Source of the DNA: an uncultured Erysipelotrichaceae bacterium
GTDB lineage: Bacteria; Bacillota_I; Bacilli_A; RF39; UBA660
NCBI GenBank assembly: GCA_902766875.1
Contig: CACXFI010000058.1
Coordinates: 1-17,541, forward strand
Length of the DNA stretch: 17,541 bases
Reading direction: 5' to 3'
Made by a program: the position numbers and the translations under genes. Each line of letters starts with the position of its first letter. The stretch's first letter is position 1. Shown here in pieces: positions 7,425 to 14,834 of this stretch. The notes under the pieces are model-generated. The model searched no databases. It was not told where the DNA came from and was given only the letters and a program-made list of their open reading frames with translations.

Positions 7425-7433
7425 TGATATAAT
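7425..7433 (+). promoter_or_regulatory. Extended -10 promoter of the ABC transporter pair
   Basis: TGA-TATAAT (7425-7433), 21 nt before ATG 7455. The -35 region at the right distance (TAATTC) is poor, so the extended -10 would carry the activity, or an activator may be needed. Confidence 0.5.
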
Positions 7434-7454
7434 ATAATTATATGGAGGTGTGTT

Positions 7455-9662
7455 ATGGCTAATAATAGTATAATAAAATTAAAAAATGTATCTAAATTTT
7501 ATTATAATAAAGGAATAATAGCTAGTGGATTTAATAAAGTTAATTTAGAATTTAAGATGGGAGAGTTTGTTGCTATTACTGGTGAATCTGGTAGTGGTAA
7601 AAGTACTTTACTTAATGTTATTAGTGGATTAGATACCTATGAAGAAGGAGAAATGTATATTAATGGCTTAGAAACTAGTCATTATGGTGAAAAAGAATTT
7701 GAAGATTATAGAAGAAAATATATTAGTAATATCTTTCAGACTTTTAATTTGGTTAATAGTTATACTGTTTATCAAAATATTGAGTTAGTGTTACTTCTTA
7801 ATGGTAATAAGAAAAAAGATGTTAAAGATAAAGTAATAGAATTAATTAAAAAAGTTGATTTGTATAAATTTAGAAATACTAAAGTTTCTAAATTATCTGG
7901 AGGTCAGAAGCAAAGAGTGGCTATTGCAAGAGCGCTAGCTAAAGATACACCTATAATAATAGCGGATGAGCCTACTGGAAATTTAGATAGTAAATCTAGT
8001 AAGAGTATTATTAAATTACTTAGTGAAGTATCTCATGATAAGTTAGTTATTGTAGTTACTCATAATTATGAACAAGTAGAAGAGTATGTAACTAGAAAGA
8101 TTAAGATGCATGATGGTAGAGTACTGGAAGATAAGGTTATTAAAAAAATAGATGAAGTTACTAATATTAAACAAACTGATTATAGAAATATTAGATTATT
8201 TAGTAAGATTAGACTTGGTATTAGAAATACTTTTAATATAGTACCTAAATTTTTATTGTTACTTTCTGTATTTTTATTTGTTACTTGGGCTTTAATGATA
8301 GAGTATGCTGCTTTTAAAAAGCTTGAATATGAAGAGAGTATTAATGGATTTAATTATTTATTTAATGATACATCTGATAAGAGAATAATTATAAAGAAAA
8401 ATAATAAAGAAGCTTTTACTGATAATGATTATAATGATATAAACAATATTAGTAATGTAGATTATGTAGTTAAGAATGATTTACTTATAGATAGTTCGGT
8501 AAATCTTAATAGTTCTGATTATTGGTTATATGGTGGTGTTAATCTAATTACTAATATTAATAAAATAGATATAGGAAGAATGCCTAGTAATGATAATGAA
8601 ATAGTGTTTGAGACTAGTACTTTTTTGTATTCAGAAGAAGAGATAAAGAAATATATTTTAGATAAAGAATTTAAGTTGACTTCTGATTATTCTGGTGTTA
8701 GTGAAGAAGGTATGTCATTAAAGATAGTTGGTGTTAAGTATAATGATAATATGTTTGAATCTACTTTTTATGTTAGTGAAAAAACTTTAAATGTATTTAA
8801 TATTCAAGTTAATAGGCAATATAGTGATACTAAAGTTTTATTTAAAGATAATTATTATACTATGGATACTGGTAATTATGTTGTTCCTTCTTATAAGGTT
8901 AGTCCAGGATATGTATATATTACTGAAGATATGAATTATTTATGTAAGAATTATAATTGTGTTAATCAAGATATTAAAATAGAAGTATCTAATAAATATT
9001 ATAAGGATAGTTATACTGGTAAAGTAAAAACTTATAATAAGAATAATTTTAAAAAATTATTTGGTATGAATTATGATGATTTAAGTGGTGCTTTTCTTGT
9101 TAGTATGGAAGATTATAATAAATTATTTGATAAAAATAATTTTCAGAGTAGTGTATATGTAAAAGATGTAAAGAAGATAGATGATACTGTAAATGAATTA
9201 AATAATAAAGGTTATAGTACACTAAAGATTACTGATGCTTTAGTACATAGTAAGATATCTGAAGTTATTCAAATATTTAGAACTATTGTTACTATTATAT
9301 TAGTGGTAGTATTATTCTTTATATCTTACTTTGTTATAAAATTAATTCTTAAAAGTAGAAATTACTACTATACTATGATTAGGACTTTAGGTGGTAATAA
9401 AAAAGTATCTAGAGAATTATTAGTAATTGAACTTATTAATATAGCGAATATAGCTTATTTTACACTTCTTGTACTTACTTATTTATATAATAAACATATT
9501 ATATCTTGGAAATTTATGGGACTTATTAAAGAGAATTTAGTATTTAGAGATTATATAGTTTTATATATTATTCTTGTTCTTACATCTTTATTAATTAGTT
9601 TAAGATATAGTAGGAAATTATTTAAGAAGAGTGTTATGAAAACTCTAGTAGAGGAGGTGTAA
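7455..9662 (+). CDS. MacB-like ABC transporter, fused ATPase and FtsX-type permease (first of pair)
   Basis: The cytosolic ATPase comes first: Walker A GESGSGKST (43-51), Q-loop near FQTF (94-97), signature LSGGQKQR (147-154), Walker B IIIADEPTGNLD (167-178), and H-loop THNY. One transmembrane helix follows (about 264-284), then an extracytoplasmic domain of roughly 320 residues, then three helices (about 610-631, 655-677, 699-716). This is the MacB/LolCDE/FtsX class, which uses ATP in mechanotransmission or in moving lipids, peptides or antibiotics instead of importing solutes. The external domain is Asn/Tyr/Asp-rich and gives no substrate. The protein probably pairs with the product of the next gene, whose SD lies inside this gene's end. 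SD GGAGGTG (7444-7450) precedes ATG 7455. Confidence 0.93.
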   Translation: MANNSIIKLKNVSKFYYNKGIIASGFNKVNLEFKMGEFVAITGESGSGKSTLLNVISGLDTYEEGEMYINGLETSHYGEKEFEDYRRKYISNIFQTFNLVNSYTVYQNIELVLLLNGNKKKDVKDKVIELIKKVDLYKFRNTKVSKLSGGQKQRVAIARALAKDTPIIIADEPTGNLDSKSSKSIIKLLSEVSHDKLVIVVTHNYEQVEEYVTRKIKMHDGRVLEDKVIKKIDEVTNIKQTDYRNIRLFSKIRLGIRNTFNIVPKFLLLLSVFLFVTWALMIEYAAFKKLEYEESINGFNYLFNDTSDKRIIIKKNNKEAFTDNDYNDINNISNVDYVVKNDLLIDSSVNLNSSDYWLYGGVNLITNINKIDIGRMPSNDNEIVFETSTFLYSEEEIKKYILDKEFKLTSDYSGVSEEGMSLKIVGVKYNDNMFESTFYVSEKTLNVFNIQVNRQYSDTKVLFKDNYYTMDTGNYVVPSYKVSPGYVYITEDMNYLCKNYNCVNQDIKIEVSNKYYKDSYTGKVKTYNKNNFKKLFGMNYDDLSGAFLVSMEDYNKLFDKNNFQSSVYVKDVKKIDDTVNELNNKGYSTLKITDALVHSKISEVIQIFRTIVTIILVVVLFFISYFVIKLILKSRNYYYTMIRTLGGNKKVSRELLVIELINIANIAYFTLLVLTYLYNKHIISWKFMGLIKENLVFRDYIVLYIILVLTSLLISLRYSRKLFKKSVMKTLVEEV

Positions 9663-9664
9663 TA

Positions 9665-12064
9665 ATGTTATCTATTAAGAATGCTGATAAATATTTTAAT
9701 AGGCATAAAAGAAATCAAGTTCATGCTATCGATAATACATCTTTAGAATTAGGTGATAATGGATTAGTGGCATTATTGGGGCCTTCTGGTTGTGGGAAGA
9801 CTACTTTACTAAATGCAATTGGTGGATTAGATAAATTAAGACGTGGTAATATATATGTTAATGATAAGAAGATTACTAGTAAGAGTATATATAAAGTTGA
9901 TAAGATAAGAAATATAAATGTAGGATATATATTTCAAGATTATAAACTTATTAATAATATGAGTGTATATGATAATGTTGCTATTGTCTTAAGAATGATA
10001 GGTATTAAGGATAAGAAAGAGATTAAGAAGAGAGTAGAATATGTTTTAGATAAAGTAGGAATGCTTAGATATAAGAAAAGACCAGCTAGTATGTTATCTG
10101 GAGGAGAAAGACAAAGAGTGGGGATTGCTAGAGCGATAGTTAAAGATCCTCCTATAATACTTGCAGATGAACCTACAGGTAATTTGGATAGTAAGAATTC
10201 TTTAGAAATTATGAAGATATTACAAGCTATAAGTAAAGATAGATTAGTAGTATTGGTTACTCATGAAGTTGATTTAGCTAAGTTTTATGCATCTAGAATA
10301 ATAGAACTTCAAGATGGTAAAGTAATTAAGGATTATGAAAATAAAGATGTTAAAGAGTTAGATTATCAATTAGATAATACTTTCTATTTAAAAGATTTTG
10401 ATAATCAGGATAAGATAAATAAAGATAATTATAATATTAATATTTATGCTAATGATAAGGATAAATTAAATATAGATTTGGTAGTTGCTAATGGTAATAT
10501 TTATATTAGAAGTAATAATAATGATAAGGTAGAAGTTATAGATGATGAATCTAGTATAGAACTTATTAATGATCATTATAAGAAACCAACTCGTGAAGAT
10601 ATGGATAAATATAGTTTTGATTTTCAAGATATTATTAATAAAGATATTAAGAAAAAATATTCTTCGATATTTAATCCTATTACATTAATTATAAAGGGAT
10701 TTAAAACTGTATTAGATTATTCTTTCTTAAAGAAGTTATTACTTATAGGATTCTTTTTATCAGGTATGTTTATGATGTATGCTGTTAGTTCTATATGGGC
10801 TTCTTTAGAGATAAAGGATGAAGATTTTATTAATATTAATAAAGATTATTTTGTTGTTAAAAGTGGAAAAACAAATGTCGATGATTATTTAAATTATGAA
10901 AAAGAAGTAGATTATATGATACCAGGAGATTCTATTATTAATTTAAGAATTCCATACGATGATTATTATCAAACTAATGAACTTTTTGATACTTTATCCG
11001 GTTCTTTATCTAATATTAATTTGATTAAAGAAAAGGATATTATATCAGGTAGAATGCCTAATAATGAGTATGAAATAGTAGTAGATAAATTTACTATTGA
11101 GAGATTATTTAAAAATACTCAGAATGCTCAAATGATAGGGATTAAAGATTATAAAGGTATGGTAGGAAGAAGAATTACTGTTCCTCATATGAATGATTTT
11201 GTTATAGTTGGTATTGTTGATAAGGGTAGTCCTTCTATATATGTTAATAATAATGTATTTATTAATTTAATTGTTAATACTAAAGATAATATTGGTAATT
11301 ATATTGATTATTCTTTATATAAGGATAAGATAAAGATTACTAAGGGTAGGGAACCTAGTAATGATTATGAAGTTATAGTTAATGATAATAATAAAGATAT
11401 TATGCCTTTAAATAAAGAAATAAATAATAAGATTAATGATAAGAAATTAAAAGTAGTAGGATATTATAGTAGTAATGATAATTATGAATATTATTTTGTT
11501 AATAATAATACTATTAAATATAATTTGATTAAAGATAGTAGTAATTTTGTTGTATATAGTAATGATAAAGATAATACTATTAATAAATTTAAGGAAAAGG
11601 GATTAAATGTAGAAGATACTTATAGTGTGGATAGAAATAAATATATAGAGAGTAATAAAGAACATAGAAAGAGTAGTATTACATCTGCTTTAGTAGTACT
11701 TGGTATTTCTTTAATAGAGATATTCTTAATGATTAGATCATCATTTTTATCTAGAATTAAAGAAATAGGTATTTATAGGGCTATTGGGGTTAAGAGATTA
11801 GATATATATAAGATGTTCTTTGGAGAAATAATTTCTATTACTACAATAGCTGGTATTCCTGGTATAGTACTTATGGCTTATATATTAGAAAGACTAAGTA
11901 GTAGTGATTTATTCCCTAGTGGTATTATCAGCTATAACATATTTATAGTTATAATTACTATGATATTTATATATATATTTAATTTAATTATTGGATTACT
12001 TCCTGTATTTAATACTGTTAGAAAGACTCCGGCTAGTATATTAGCAAGGCATGATTTAGATTAA
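9665..12064 (+). CDS. MacB-like ABC transporter, fused ATPase and FtsX-type permease (second of pair)
   Basis: Same plan as the preceding gene but 799 residues. Walker A GPSGCGKTT (39-47), Q-loop FQDYKL, signature LSGGERQR (144-151), Walker B IILADEPTGNLD (164-175), H-loop THEV. A linker of about 130 residues (about 225-350) separates ATPase and first membrane helix (about 354-379); it includes a short strand-rich, acidic segment (NINIYANDKDKLNIDLVV) that the sister protein lacks. An external domain follows, then three helices near 674-690, 719-741 and 757-779, with the FtsX-type segment IKEIGIYRAIGVKR after the second. ATG 9665 is 2 nt past the upstream stop, and its SD GAGGAGGTG (9651-9659) lies in the upstream gene, so the two are coupled and probably form a heterodimer. 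No adjacent two-component system is visible. A strong terminator follows. Confidence 0.93.
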   Translation: MLSIKNADKYFNRHKRNQVHAIDNTSLELGDNGLVALLGPSGCGKTTLLNAIGGLDKLRRGNIYVNDKKITSKSIYKVDKIRNINVGYIFQDYKLINNMSVYDNVAIVLRMIGIKDKKEIKKRVEYVLDKVGMLRYKKRPASMLSGGERQRVGIARAIVKDPPIILADEPTGNLDSKNSLEIMKILQAISKDRLVVLVTHEVDLAKFYASRIIELQDGKVIKDYENKDVKELDYQLDNTFYLKDFDNQDKINKDNYNINIYANDKDKLNIDLVVANGNIYIRSNNNDKVEVIDDESSIELINDHYKKPTREDMDKYSFDFQDIINKDIKKKYSSIFNPITLIIKGFKTVLDYSFLKKLLLIGFFLSGMFMMYAVSSIWASLEIKDEDFININKDYFVVKSGKTNVDDYLNYEKEVDYMIPGDSIINLRIPYDDYYQTNELFDTLSGSLSNINLIKEKDIISGRMPNNEYEIVVDKFTIERLFKNTQNAQMIGIKDYKGMVGRRITVPHMNDFVIVGIVDKGSPSIYVNNNVFINLIVNTKDNIGNYIDYSLYKDKIKITKGREPSNDYEVIVNDNNKDIMPLNKEINNKINDKKLKVVGYYSSNDNYEYYFVNNNTIKYNLIKDSSNFVVYSNDKDNTINKFKEKGLNVEDTYSVDRNKYIESNKEHRKSSITSALVVLGISLIEIFLMIRSSFLSRIKEIGIYRAIGVKRLDIYKMFFGEIISITTIAGIPGIVLMAYILERLSSSDLFPSGIISYNIFIVIITMIFIYIFNLIIGLLPVFNTVRKTPASILARHDLD

Positions 12065-12096
12065 AAAATACTAATCGTTTTTGATTAGTATTTTTT
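12063..12096. terminator. Strong bidirectional terminator between the chromosomal block and the island
   Basis: AAAAAATACTAATC (12063-12076) pairs perfectly with GATTAGTATTTTTT (12083-12096), giving a 14-bp stem with a 6-nt loop and T-tracts on both strands. It serves the ABC operon on + and the permease remnant/recombinase side on -. The stop codon of the permease remnant lies inside the stem. Confidence 0.92.
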
Positions 12097-12277
12097 CTAT
12101 TAGACTTACAATTAGATACATTAGGTATGATACTATTAATAATATTAAGATGCCTGATATAACTAGTGATAAATTAAAGACTTGAGATCCATAGACAATT
12201 AAGTAACCTATACCTTCTTTTGATACTAAGAATTCTCCTGTTATAACTCCGATTAAGAACATAGTGTGAGATAATAA
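12071..12277 (-). pseudogene. C-terminal remnant of an ABC transporter permease (SsuC/TauC/NitT type)
   Basis: About 69 codons are open on the - strand and end at 12071. The peptide (MFLIGVITGEFLVSKEGIGY, then LIVYGSQVFNL, followed by a last hydrophobic helix and a short basic tail) is the C terminus of a binding-protein-dependent permease of the nitrate/sulfonate/taurine/thiamine-precursor import class. Those proteins are about 250-270 residues with six helices. Here all but the last portion is missing. Going upstream, the permease-like reading continues only as LLSHT before an in-frame TAG (12278-12280), and the recombinase stop codon follows 5 nt further. The start at ATG 12262 is therefore not a true gene start. 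No matching ATPase, binding protein or N-terminal half is in the window. Truncation by the adjacent recombinase element is the simplest reading. Confidence 0.72.
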
Positions 12278-12287
12278 CTAAAAATTA
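12262..12287. other. Candidate element/chromosome junction (recombinase attachment half-site)
   Basis: Within this stretch recognisable permease coding sequence stops (about 12277) and the recombinase gene ends (TAA at 12285-12287). Large serine recombinases integrate at a short core and leave hybrid sites at the element ends, often next to the recombinase gene. No direct repeat can be shown because the other end is outside the window. The exact crossover point is inferred. Confidence 0.45.
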
Positions 12288-13648
12288 ATGTATCTTGTAA
12301 TAGATACTTACTTTATTATTTTCAATAACAATTTCTTTTATTAGATAATCAATAATACTTCTTTTTTCTTCAAAAGTCATTAAGTTCCATGTTGAACTAA
12401 GACTCTTAATCATATTGAAAGAAATCTTATTTGTTTGTTCATTTTTCTTACTATCTTTTAGTTTCTTTTCAATACTATTTCTTTCATTTTCTAACTCTTT
12501 AATTTTTTTACTAGTTTCATCTACTGCTATATCATTTGATATAAAATTAATTAAATTATATATTTGTTTGTTTATTTGTTCTTTTTTATTTAGTAATTCT
12601 TTTTCGATATTTACAGATGCTATATTAAAAGTACTTTTAAATAAATTTTCATCTAAACTCATTGAAAATAATTGTTCTAAAACAATGTCTTCTATTTCAA
12701 AAGTATCCCATCTTTTATTTTTACAATTTTCATCATGAATATATTTCTTTTTACTATGTTGCTGTGAATAACAATACATAATTAATCTTTTTCCCCATTT
12801 TTGATATCTATATTTACCACCACAATGACCACATCTTATTTTCCCAGAGAGTAGGTAATGCTTAGCATATTTAACTTTACTTCTTGCCTTATTAGTTTTT
12901 AATATTTCTTTATATAATTCTTTAGAAATAACTGGTTTATGTTTGCCTTTAAAAATTTCATTTTTATATGGTATCATACCAGTATTAGTTATTGATAGTA
13001 ATCTTTTCTCAACTAGGCTTTCATCCATATCAACAATTTTACCAATATCATTAAAACTTTTCCCACTTAAATACATAGTAATCATTTTATTTAAGACTTC
13101 AACTTGTTCTGGAATAGGTACTAGAATACCTTCTTTTTTATCATATCGATAGGGAAAGGGGACTTTTCCACCACCTCGCCAATAACCACTTTCGGCTCTT
13201 TTTCTAAGACCAATTCTAGTCCTTTCTAAGATGGTTTCTCTTTCTAATTGAGCAAATACTGATAAAACACCAATCATAGCTTTACCAAAGGGACTAGTTG
13301 TATCAAAATTTTCTCTCATTGAAATAAAACCTACATTATATTTATTAAATACTTCTTCAATTAAATATAGGGTATCTTTTTGACTTCTGGAAATACGATC
13401 TAGTTTAAAGACAATCACGGTATCAATTTTATGTTCTTTTACATCACTAATTAATTTTTGAATTGAAGGTCTATCTAAATTTTTACCACTATAACCACCA
13501 TCAACATAAAATTCATATTCAGTATATTCTTTACTTTTAGCATAGTTTAAAAGAAATTCTTTTTGGGCATCTATTGAATATCCCTCTAATTGTGAATCAG
13601 TAGAAACTCTAGCATATAATCCTGCTTTTATAGTAATTCCTTCTTCAT
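12285..13648 (-). CDS. Large serine recombinase (site-specific integrase), start region frameshifted
   Basis: This enzyme cuts and rejoins DNA through a covalent serine link, typically to integrate or excise phages and conjugative or mobilisable elements. Domains in order: resolvase catalytic domain (YARVSTDSQLEGYSIDAQ with the active Ser; GGYSGKNLDRP; VFKLDRISRSQKD; FAQLERETILERTRIGLRKR), the recombinase domain, a zinc ribbon (RCGHCGGKYRYQKWG, then MYCYSQQ and ENCKNKRW), a C-terminal coiled coil (about nt 12600-12430) and a final helix. The total is about 450 residues, normal for the class. Oddity: the only good ATG (13648) is one base out of frame with the catalytic domain. That frame stops after MKKELL, while the open catalytic frame upstream reads NEEGITIKAG back to a TAA. 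The first in-frame standard start, GTG 13418, would lose the catalytic serine. Either one base is missing, a rare start is used, or the gene is dead. Confidence 0.85.
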
Positions 13649-13649
13649 T

Positions 13650-13781
13650 TTATAATTTAATATATTTCTTAATGAGTTCATATATTAGTTTTTCTTTTAA
13701 GACAATTAGTTTAGGATTTATTTGAACTCCATTTGAATCATAATTAAATACTTGAATATTATTTGAATAGAATTTTTTCAT
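13650..13781 (-). CDS. Small protein upstream of and coupled to the recombinase, 43 residues
   Basis: This frame is absent from simple long-ORF lists but well supported. ATG 13781 has SD AGGTG about 8 nt upstream, and the frame runs 44 codons to TAA (13650-13652). The product begins MKKFYSNNIQVFNYDSNGVQ and ends in a basic amphipathic helix (KLIYELIKKYIKL). Its stop lies one base before the recombinase ATG at 13648, the spacing of translational coupling. It is also in the same frame as the recombinase catalytic domain, separated from it only by that TAA. A candidate - strand promoter lies at 13852-13879. I do not recognise the family. A recombination directionality or regulatory role is a guess from position; a degraded leader is the alternative. 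Confidence 0.6.
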   Translation of the reverse strand: MKKFYSNNIQVFNYDSNGVQINPKLIVLKEKLIYELIKKYIKL

Positions 13782-13851
13782 TATAGATCACCTATTTAAA
13801 TTTATGTATAAGATTATTTTTTTATAATTAGGTAATAGTTGAATTATTTTA

Positions 13852-13879
13852 ATTATAATAAAAATCTAGTGCTTCGCAA
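13852..13879 (-). promoter_or_regulatory. Candidate promoter for the small ORF/recombinase operon
   Basis: On the - strand, TTGCGA (13874-13879), a 16-nt spacer and TATAAT (13852-13857). It lies about 70 nt upstream of the ATG at 13781. The -35 matches at 4 of 6 positions. Confidence 0.5.
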
Positions 13880-13887
13880 AAAAAATA

Positions 13888-13916
13888 TTGACATTTTTAA
13901 TGTATATATGTAGAAT
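13888..13916 (+). promoter_or_regulatory. Distal + strand promoter toward the candidate ncRNA
   Basis: TTGACA (13888-13893), 17-nt spacer, TAGAAT (13911-13916): a perfect -35 and a 5/6 -10. It starts 8 nt from the -35 of the opposing recombinase promoter, so the two are back to back. No open frame with a ribosome site follows on +, so the expected product is RNA. Confidence 0.6.
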
Positions 13917-13951
13917 ATTTAATTGCAAATATGTATTTTAAATCTTATATA

Positions 13952-13980
13952 TTTACTTTTAAAATTATATTTGGTATAAT
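13952..13980 (+). promoter_or_regulatory. Proximal + strand promoter of the candidate ncRNA
   Basis: TTTACT (13952-13957), 17-nt spacer, TGG-TATAAT with the -10 at 13975-13980. Extended -10 and spacing are ideal and the -35 matches 4/6. Predicted start is near 13987. Confidence 0.68.
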
Positions 13981-13986
13981 TTACTT

Positions 13987-14116
13987 GTGAAACAGATATA
14001 ATAGTATTGTAGATATTATTATATCTATATATTGGTCTGTTGAATTAATTCTTCGGATCAAACCCGTGTTGGCGCCAAGCGCCGCTTAAAAAAGCAACCT
14101 TTATGGTTGCTTTTTT
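13987..14116 (+). ncRNA. Candidate structured ncRNA next to DUF3800, about 130 nt
   Basis: A noncoding unit framed by a promoter and a strong terminator, convergent with the DUF3800 relic. Helices visible: AGATATAATA (13994-14003) with TATTATATCT (14017-14026), perfect over 10 bp with a 13-nt loop; an overlapping alternative AACAGA (13991-13996) with TCTGTT (14036-14041); a GTTGA/TCA(A)AC pairing (14039-14043 with 14058-14063, one bulge) holding a C(TTCG)G tetraloop-like step; GGCGC (14071-14075) with GCGCC (14079-14083); then the terminator hairpin. Bases 14051-14085 are about two-thirds G+C in a genome that is otherwise very AT-rich, which points to selection on structure. No ribosome site or reasonable ORF is present. 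Conserved RNA motifs tied to DUF3800 genes have been described by comparative genomics, and this could be a member or a new one. It does not match any riboswitch, SRP, 6S or tmRNA core that I know. Confidence 0.6.
14088..14116. terminator. Strong bidirectional terminator shared by the ncRNA and the DUF3800 relic
   Basis: AAAAAAGCAACC (14088-14099), loop TTTAT, GGTTGCTTTTTT (14105-14116): a perfect 12-bp stem with T-tracts on both strands. It lies 6 nt past the DUF3800 stop codon and at the 3' end of the + transcript. Confidence 0.93.
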
Positions 14117-14122
14117 AATGAT

Positions 14123-14744
14123 TTAAAATCTCTTTTTATTAAGTTCTTTTAGTATTTTTCTTATTTCTTCTGAATTAAAAAAATATTTTTCACTTTTAGT
14201 GAAAGACATTTTATGCTTGTATTTATAGTCATATTTATCTATATAAGTAAGCATATCTGAAACTTGAAATAATCTTTTTTCTTTATGATCAAAATTAATT
14301 CTGTGATCAAATTTTTCATATCTTGAAAATATGGCATCTAAAATAGTTCCTAATACTTCTTGACCATTATCATAATACATTACTATTTTATCAAACTTAT
14401 TAAAATATTTTTCATGTTCTTTAACCATATTATTAATTTCTAGTGATAATTTTTGCCTTAATACTCTTCCATTATCTGTATATTTTTTATCAATAATAAT
14501 TGTTTTATATTCTACGGGAATTTATAGGAATTTTAGAATAATCATTTCTTTTCATGATTAAATCAGCCATATGTATCATATTAGTATATCCAATTTTGTT
14601 TAACCTGTCATTTAATTTATTTAGTTCAGGTGTAATATTATCGTTTTGTTCATGAAAAGTGAATGAGACACCATATAGCTCTGATGCACCAATTCTAAAT
14701 CCAAATTCACCTGTTTCATCTACAAATATATTTAATCGTTCCAT
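14123..14744 (-). pseudogene. DUF3800 protein gene, broken by an internal frame-shifting deletion
   Basis: Two frames give consecutive parts of one DUF3800-type protein. The N-terminal part has the family's acidic start motif (NIFVDETGEFGF) and continues to HMADLIMKRNDYSKIPINSR, then hits TAA near 14500. The C-terminal part resumes one frame over at VEYKTIIIDKKYTDNGRVL and continues through IVMYYDNGQEVLGTIL, RLFQVSDMLTYIDK and a final FTKSEKYFF...NKKRF, all typical of the family. About 20-30 residues between the parts appear lost. The break sits at two copies of GGAATTT on + (14517-14523 and 14527-14533), the kind of short direct repeat that promotes deletion. I chose ATG 14744 because GAGGTG is 6 nt upstream; GTG 14753 overlaps that site. 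DUF3800 has no firmly known activity; conserved acidic residues suggest a nuclease-like fold. Confidence 0.82.
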
Positions 14745-14764
14745 GATGCTCACCTCGTATATTG

Positions 14765-14770
14765 ATTATA
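14765..14770 (-). promoter_or_regulatory. Candidate -10 element of the DUF3800 gene
   Basis: TATAAT on the - strand, 20 nt upstream of ATG 14744. The -35 at the right distance (TTAAAT) is weak. Confidence 0.35.
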
Positions 14771-14834
14771 CACTATTCTTTTAATTTATTTAATAGATTT
14801 ATATGTTATTATGAGTAATCTTTATTATACTAAC

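Noticed and set aside
12063..12096. Inverted repeat as an insertion-sequence end
   Set aside because: T-tracts on both sides and its position between convergent units fit a bidirectional terminator; there is no target duplication or transposase.
12415..12738. 107-residue + strand open frame
   Set aside because: It lies antisense within the recombinase gene, has no ribosome site, and its composition is the mirror of the Lys/Glu-rich coiled coil on the other strand.
12943..13152. 69-residue + strand open frame
   Set aside because: Antisense to the well-supported recombinase domain; no Shine-Dalgarno or promoter.
14041..14090. tRNA-like or tmRNA-like fragment on either strand (GGGTTTGATCC resembles a T-arm)
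   Set aside because: The stem does not hold beyond three pairs, and no acceptor, D or anticodon arms could be found.
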